DNA of 64,000 nucleotides from Neisseria dumasiana. GTDB lineage: Bacteria > Pseudomonadota > Gammaproteobacteria > Burkholderiales > Neisseriaceae. How positions within the stretch are numbered: position 1 is the first letter of the stretch; each line of letters opens with the position of its first letter. This document shows, piece after piece, positions 60,326 to 64,000 of this stretch. The position numbers and the translations under genes are program-made. Under the pieces are notes generated by a model. That model made no database searches. It was not told the origin of the DNA and saw only the letters and a program-made list of their open reading frames with translations. Location: positions 1,922,001-1,986,000 of the forward strand of contig NZ_CP091509.1 in the NCBI RefSeq assembly GCF_022870885.1. The letters are read 5' to 3'.

Positions 60326-61108
60326 TCAAAATAAAACAAGCTGTTCCTCAAGCGTAAACATGCGCTGCGGAATTACCGTAATCGGATTTTCTTTACTTTC
60401 TGCTGCTTCTTTCTTGTCGGCGGATATTCTGTCCGCCATTGCCTGTCCAAAGCCGCCGAGTATCCAATCGGCAGTACACCAAGCCGCCCAAAATTCGTTC
60501 GTCAAACTGTTGCCATGCACGATTTTGGCGGGGATACGGTAAAGCTGGCATTGGATAAAACACATCCAAACGCACAAGGCATCAATATCAATTCCGATAG
60601 CGGCCATGTGCTGTGCAGGTGTGTAGCCAAGTGAACAGACGTTTTCGGCGAAAGCAATCACGTTCGCCCCACTTCCGCAGGTAGGCTCTAAAACGCTTAC
60701 AAATGGCTCGGTTTTCAGCTTTTCGGCCAAATCCTGATTAACAATGGCCGCCATCAGTTTACTGATGTTGTAGGGCGTAAAATATTGCCCGCTGTTTGGG
60801 TTGCCCAAACCTAAATCCATATACAGGCAGCCTAAAATATCGGCAAATAAGCCCTGTTCTCTGTGGCTATGGGTTTCAACAATCAATAAGCCCAGTATTT
60901 CTGCAAACCGCTTAAAATCACTTTCCGAATACTGTTTGCGGATTTCGTGGTAACGGTTTTCCCGTTGCCCCCATCTATCGTCAAATGCGTATTGGTTAAT
61001 CAATACAATGGCGGCCACTTCGACAAAATCCCTAAATAAATCTGCAACCCGATAGGCAGCACCGAACGACTGAAACAATCTGACAATCTCTTTATTGATG
61101 TCGGCCAT
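60326..61108 (-). CDS. N-6 adenine methylase-like protein lacking catalytic NPPY
   Basis: 260 residues. N-terminal helical part, then the SAM-binding motif I SVLEPTCGSGANVIAFAE near residue 140 and GIDIDALCVWMCFIQCQLYRIPAKIVHGNSLT. Where methylases have NPPY/F, this one reads WAAWCTADWILGGFG. Such catalytically doubtful methylase-like proteins are common on plasmids and conjugative elements. GQYFTPYNISKLMAAI is the type I HsdM-like lead to motif I. Confidence 0.75.
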   Translation of the reverse strand: MADINKEIVRLFQSFGAAYRVADLFRDFVEVAAIVLINQYAFDDRWGQRENRYHEIRKQYSESDFKRFAEILGLLIVETHSHREQGLFADILGCLYMDLGLGNPNSGQYFTPYNISKLMAAIVNQDLAEKLKTEPFVSVLEPTCGSGANVIAFAENVCSLGYTPAQHMAAIGIDIDALCVWMCFIQCQLYRIPAKIVHGNSLTNEFWAAWCTADWILGGFGQAMADRISADKKEAAESKENPITVIPQRMFTLEEQLVLF

Positions 61109-61131
61109 ACCGTTTAATCTCCGTTGTGTCG

Positions 61132-61159
61132 TTCAGACGGCCTCAACAGGCCGTCTGAA
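61132..61159. terminator. Paired uptake-sequence hairpin
   Basis: TTCAGACGGCCT, CAAC, AGGCCGTCTGAA between the 61173 gene and the methylase-like gene. Confidence 0.8.
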
Positions 61160-61172
61160 ACATGGTTAACGA

Positions 61173-61574
61173 TTACCACCAACTGTCATAAAAGACTGCC
61201 AAGCCGTTTGCTATGGCTTCGCGGGCGGCTGCAATAAATTTCTTGGTCTCTTCTATGTCTTCGGGGTACACCTCTTCTCCGCCGAAGAAAAAGCCCGGCG
61301 TATATTCCAATTCGTTGTTGTCCAACGCCTGCTCCAACCGTACCAAGTCCGCTAACTCCAGCCTTACCGTGCGGCAGTTAAACACCTCGTCTTGCCCGCC
61401 TTTTTCTCTGTAAAGCTCTTCCATCCAACCATGCAGATGATTGAATTTGCGCCAATAGGCAATATCGGTTAGCTGCGCCTGCTCGCGCTCTTCATCAGTT
61501 TTTGGCATCACATCGGTTTGTCGGTCGCCCGCAAACTCGGCACGCATGGTGTAGCCGTACATGTCCAATCCCAT
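61173..61574 (-). CDS. Conserved plasmid/phage hypothetical protein
   Basis: 133 residues from the ATG with AAAGGAATG upstream; GLDMYGYT at the start, YWRKFNHLHGWMEELYREKGG, FNCRTVRLELADLVRLEQAL, GFFFGG and the end GLAVFYDSWW are typical of a family widespread on mobile elements, function unknown. Confidence 0.7.
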   Translation of the reverse strand: MGLDMYGYTMRAEFAGDRQTDVMPKTDEEREQAQLTDIAYWRKFNHLHGWMEELYREKGGQDEVFNCRTVRLELADLVRLEQALDNNELEYTPGFFFGGEEVYPEDIEETKKFIAAAREAIANGLAVFYDSWW

Positions 61575-61610
61575 AGTCATTCCTTTCATGTGAAATAATT
61601 AACAATAATT

Positions 61611-61837
61611 ACAACCATCGGGGGCGGTCGCCGCCGTGTTGTGATGTCGTTAAAAATTTCAAAGCGCAAAAAGTCCAGACTGGCTTTGTGCGGCTTTCAT
61701 CTTTGTCCGGTGCGCCCTTAGCGGCGTGGTGGAAAAGGTGGAAGACGTGCAAAGACACTCGTCTTGGTCTGGACTTTTTGCGCTTTGAAATTTAGACATC
61801 TAGAGACAACACGGCGGCGACCGCCCCCGATGGTTGT
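61611..61837. repeat. Large inverted repeat with 70-bp arms
   Basis: Arms 61611-61680 and 61767-61837 share two exact blocks: an outer 32-bp block (61611-61642 with 61806-61837, ending ACAACCATCGGG...) and an inner 27-bp block (61654-61680 with 61767-61793), separated by a non-matching 11-13-bp bubble. The 86-base loop contains TGCGCCCTTA (61711-61720). No open frame is significant. The structure could be an origin of transfer or replication, or a foldback element. Confidence 0.85.
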
Positions 61838-62194
61838 TTTATGGGACAGCCGCTTGCGGCGTTTCCGCCTTTTGGCGGAATTTTTAAAAACGCTTTGGGG
61901 CGTTTTTTGGCACTCGTTGCCTATCCTGCGTCTAGTTTGAAAATAGGTTTATTTAGGAAGTTTCGCGTTTTTAGCAGGGGTGAGGTACGCGCGGACATAG
62001 ATAATTACGTTTGTTTAGTTAGTATTGATTTAGTATTAATATGATTTTATTTTGATTAATTTTGTTTTATTTTGTATTTTATCAATATTAATTTAGTTTT
62101 TATTTTTTGTTTTCTTTGTACATTTCTGTCAATTTTTCTGTACAATTGGTATTGTTGAGTTTTTATTTTGTATTTATTTTGTTGAGGTTACGCA
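61838..62194. other. Hairpin cluster and AT-rich tract, origin-like
   Basis: Following the large inverted repeat: hairpins GCCGC/GCGGC (about 61849-61861), TTCCGCC/GGCGGAA (61863-61880) and AAAACGC/GCGTTTT (about 61886-61908). Then strongly AT-rich DNA with repeated TTTATTTTG units (about 62045, 62064, 62160 and 62172) and an inverted TTGTACA (62116-62122) / TGTACAA (62139-62145). It ends in front of the 62195 gene. The mix suggests a plasmid-type origin or control region. Confidence 0.5.
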
Positions 62195-62605
62195 GTGAGC
62201 GATTTGGACGATTTCATCAAAGAACACAATCTGAAACCTGAAAAAAACAAAAAATCTGTATTGGCACCGTACCAACACGAGATTTTCAAGATGAAGGAAA
62301 TGGGATTTACAGAAAAGATCATCCTGCAATTCTTGAAAGAGAAAAAAGGTATTTCAGTTAGTCAGCAAACTTTAAACTGGTTTATTCGCAGTCGGAAAAA
62401 TGATACGAAGCCAGTTTCTAGCGCTCAAAAGACGCCCGTTAAGCCTGTTCAAGTGGAAACCGACAAACTGGTTATTCATAAGCCGCATACAAATCAGGTT
62501 GAACATGGTTCCCCAAGAAAATTCGAGTGGGGAGAGACCCCTTCTGATGCGGAACTGTTCGGATCTTCTGATGAAGAACAGCCCCAAGATGATAAAAACA
62601 AATAG
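62195..62605 (+). CDS. Small mobile-element protein of the helix-turn-helix type
   Basis: 136 residues from a GTG? or ATG-like start at 62195 (GTG, with GAGGTTAC upstream). Residues 22-70, KSVLAPYQHEIFKMKEMGFTEKIILQFLKEKKGISVSQQTLNWFIRSRK, are the helical DNA-binding-like region seen in small proteins of plasmids; the rest is linker and acidic tail (SSDEEQPQDDKNK). Its promoter region bears the TTGTACA inverted repeat, perhaps its own operator. Confidence 0.65.
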   Translation: MSDLDDFIKEHNLKPEKNKKSVLAPYQHEIFKMKEMGFTEKIILQFLKEKKGISVSQQTLNWFIRSRKNDTKPVSSAQKTPVKPVQVETDKLVIHKPHTNQVEHGSPRKFEWGETPSDAELFGSSDEEQPQDDKNK

Positions 62606-62662
62606 CTCTGTAAATTTATTTAGAGATTTTCTGTAACCGACCCTAAAAAATTTTTCACAAAA

Positions 62663-62690
62663 AAGCCGTCTGATTTTTTTCAGACGGCCT
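62663..62690. terminator. Convergent uptake-sequence terminator
   Basis: AGCCGTCTGA and TCAGACGGCCT across a T run, between the 62195 gene and yoeB. Confidence 0.8.
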
Positions 62691-62708
62691 CTTCAAAAAA
62701 ACTTGTGC

Positions 62709-62969
62709 CTAACGTCCATAGTGAAAGCGACAAGCATAAACTGTTACCGTATCTTCTTCTACGGAGTAAACCAGTCTGTGTTCCCGATCTATCCTACGCG
62801 ACCACAAACCTGATTTCTGATGCCTGAGTGGCTCCGGCTTACCGATGCCTTTAGGGTGGTTGATTTTAATATCTTCCAACAGAACTTTAATCCGTTCCAC
62901 CTTCCTTCCATCATGCTTTACCCAGTAGGCTAAGTCCTCTGCTGCATCTGCGGTAAAGCGGTGTTTCAT
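62709..62969 (-). CDS. yoeB: YoeB-family toxin
   Basis: 86 residues from the ATG at 62969. HRFTADAAEDLAYWVKHDGRKVERIKVLLEDIKINHPKGIGKPEPLRHQKSGLWSRRIDREHRLVY and the end CRFHYGR give the YoeB pattern with Arg65-like, His and terminal Tyr residues. Ribosome-dependent mRNase. Overlaps its antitoxin gene by four bases. Confidence 0.95.
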   Translation of the reverse strand: MKHRFTADAAEDLAYWVKHDGRKVERIKVLLEDIKINHPKGIGKPEPLRHQKSGLWSRRIDREHRLVYSVEEDTVTVYACRFHYGR

Positions 62970-63214
62970 AATTCGACATCCACAAACTCGCCACGCTCGG
63001 CTTGAGCCAAAGAATGCTCCAAACGGGCAGCATTGGTCGGGTTGCCAAACAGATAAAGCGTTTCCATAATTGAGTTGTACTCTTCTTCCGACATCAAAAC
63101 ACAATTGCCACCGTTGCGGCGGGTAATATGTGTAACGACATGATCATCACACACTTTGGTCATGATGTTGGCCAAGTCTTCTCGAGCAGCGGTGTAACTG
63201 ACTACATTGTCCAT
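62966..63214 (-). CDS. yefM: YefM-family antitoxin
   Basis: 82 residues: SYTAAREDLANIMTKVCDDHVVTHITRRNGGNCVLMSEEEYNSIMETLYLFGNPTNAARL is the Phd/YefM signature. It binds YoeB and represses the shared promoter. Confidence 0.95.
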   Translation of the reverse strand: MDNVVSYTAAREDLANIMTKVCDDHVVTHITRRNGGNCVLMSEEEYNSIMETLYLFGNPTNAARLEHSLAQAERGEFVDVEL

Positions 63215-63284
63215 TTTTCATCTCCAAATTTAAGCATGATTTTATTGTACAGGTTATATGTACATATATCAATTCTACTAAGAA

Positions 63285-63316
63285 AAAGCCGCCCGAAACC
63301 TTTCAAGCGGCTTTTC
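63285..63316. terminator. Terminator after vapC
   Basis: AAAAGCCGC/GCGGCTTTT, with T runs on both strands; 16 bases after the vapC stop. Confidence 0.8.
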
Positions 63317-63331
63317 CATCACAAAATAACC

Positions 63332-63736
63332 TTATTTCAACAACAACGCCGGCCTACCCAGTCTGTTTAAGATGCCAACCGCTTTTTTATCAAAAGTGGC
63401 AAATTTTTCCGCACCCAACCTGCTGCCAAGATATTCATTCACCCCATCAGCAAAATCGCCACCGTTTTCCATTACAGACAGTCCTGCTTCAACTTCATCT
63501 TCCTGCACGACTAAATTCGGCACTGAGCCGATAAAGTTTCTGAGCTGGGCTACTACCGTTTCTGACGGTATTTTATAAGCCCTAAGCAAAACCCACACCG
63601 TTTCCATCCATACTGAGGTCGGAATTACAATCTCATCATTAGCCTCAAATAAACGGATAGCCGTCTCCTGCTGGTTTTTATCGTCACCGATAAACAATCT
63701 GACCAATACATTCGTATCAACAGCCAAACTGCTCAT
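63332..63736 (-). CDS. vapC: VapC-type PIN-domain toxin
   Basis: 134 residues. AVDTNVLVRLFIGDD (first Asp), an Glu in SVWMETVWVL, DFADGVNEYLGSRLGAEKFATFDKKAV with the further acids: a complete PIN active site. RNase toxin. Start overlaps the stop of the upstream antitoxin gene (ATGA). Confidence 0.92.
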   Translation of the reverse strand: MSSLAVDTNVLVRLFIGDDKNQQETAIRLFEANDEIVIPTSVWMETVWVLLRAYKIPSETVVAQLRNFIGSVPNLVVQEDEVEAGLSVMENGGDFADGVNEYLGSRLGAEKFATFDKKAVGILNRLGRPALLLK

Positions 63737-64000
63737 ATGTTTTTCTCCAATCCTGCAATTCCTGATTCAGCGGCAGCGTCCGCAATAGCCTCATTTATTT
63801 CTTCAACGCTTAAGTGCACACCGGCAACATTTTCCATACAACCGGCAAAATCACGGGCAGATTTTAATCGGTTTTGTTTTGCCCTGATTCTGAGTTCTCC
63901 ACCAGGCAGTTTTAATACCTCTAACTCGTCACCAGTACCGATGCCTAGGTGCTGTAAATACTCTTTCTTAAACGTTACTTGATTTTTCGCAGTAATTTTC
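63733..64000 (-). CDS. vapB: VapB/AbrB-type antitoxin (5' end outside window)
   Basis: Reading from the window edge: ITAKNQVTFKKEYLQHLGIGTGDELEVLKLPGGELRI is the swapped-hairpin AbrB DNA-binding domain, followed by a helical toxin-binding tail ending IAGLEKNI. About 88 codons are visible and the start is missing, probably by only a few residues. Confidence 0.85.
   Translation of the reverse strand, partial: KITAKNQVTFKKEYLQHLGIGTGDELEVLKLPGGELRIRAKQNRLKSARDFAGCMENVAGVHLSVEEINEAIADAAAESGIAGLEKNI

Noticed and set aside
61841..62044. 67-codon plus-strand frame within the hairpin cluster
   Set aside because: Overlaps hairpins that better explain the sequence; no ribosome site.
1..64000. CRISPR array, rRNA, tRNA or prophage
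   Set aside because: No regularly spaced repeats, no rRNA or tRNA signatures, and no phage structural genes were seen.

Overview
The window reads as chromosomal DNA of a commensal Neisseria (or a very close Neisseriaceae relative). The 12-base DNA uptake sequence in its AG form (AGGCCGTCTGAA) recurs throughout, usually as inverted pairs that double as terminators. Correia-type repeats with TATAGTCAAT ends, IS1016-like and IS1655-like elements and typical Neisseria housekeeping genes support this. No rRNA, tRNA or CRISPR array was seen.

Layout. 1-10.3 kb is housekeeping: nfeD end/stomatin, aroA, an endonuclease/exonuclease/phosphatase-family protein, greA, a patatin-like lipoprotein, plsY, folB, ubiX, an unknown gene behind an aromatic-rich leader peptide and attenuator, and hemL flanked by Correia-type elements. 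10.5-20 kb is a partial type VI secretion locus: tssBC divergent from tssK, tssL, a TssM-like/OmpA hybrid, hcp and clpV. tssA, E, F, G, J, full-length M and vgrG are absent here. 20-29 kb has luxS, a gene with a candidate Fur box, an outer-membrane beta-barrel, rnhA, a VanZ-like protein, two tandem candidate sibling sRNAs on the minus strand (NmsR/RcoF-like), and a DUF3482 GTPase and DUF2868 membrane protein separated by a small accessory insert (XRE regulator, 37-aa Gly/Asn-rich peptide, lipoprotein).

From about 29.1 kb to the right edge lies an integrated conjugative element or plasmid: virB1-virB11 with virD4, SSB, a TraC-type primase, MobC and a relaxase. An IS1655-like element sits between virB4 and virB5. 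An IS1016-like element has split virB10, with a perfect 8-bp target duplication, so transfer is probably disabled in this copy. Cargo follows: toxin-antitoxin pairs, a decayed DNA methyltransferase, and an AT-rich island (54.5-59.05 kb). That island carries a 2-oxoglutarate/Fe(II) dioxygenase, a LysE/RhtB exporter and a ThrH-like phosphatase in one operon, divergent from a LysR regulator; it looks like an amino-acid modification and export module. Near 61.6-62.2 kb, a 70-bp-armed inverted repeat, several hairpins and an AT-rich repeat tract suggest a transfer or replication origin. No integrase or attachment site was identified, so the type of element and its outer ends remain open. YefM-YoeB and VapBC pairs close the window.
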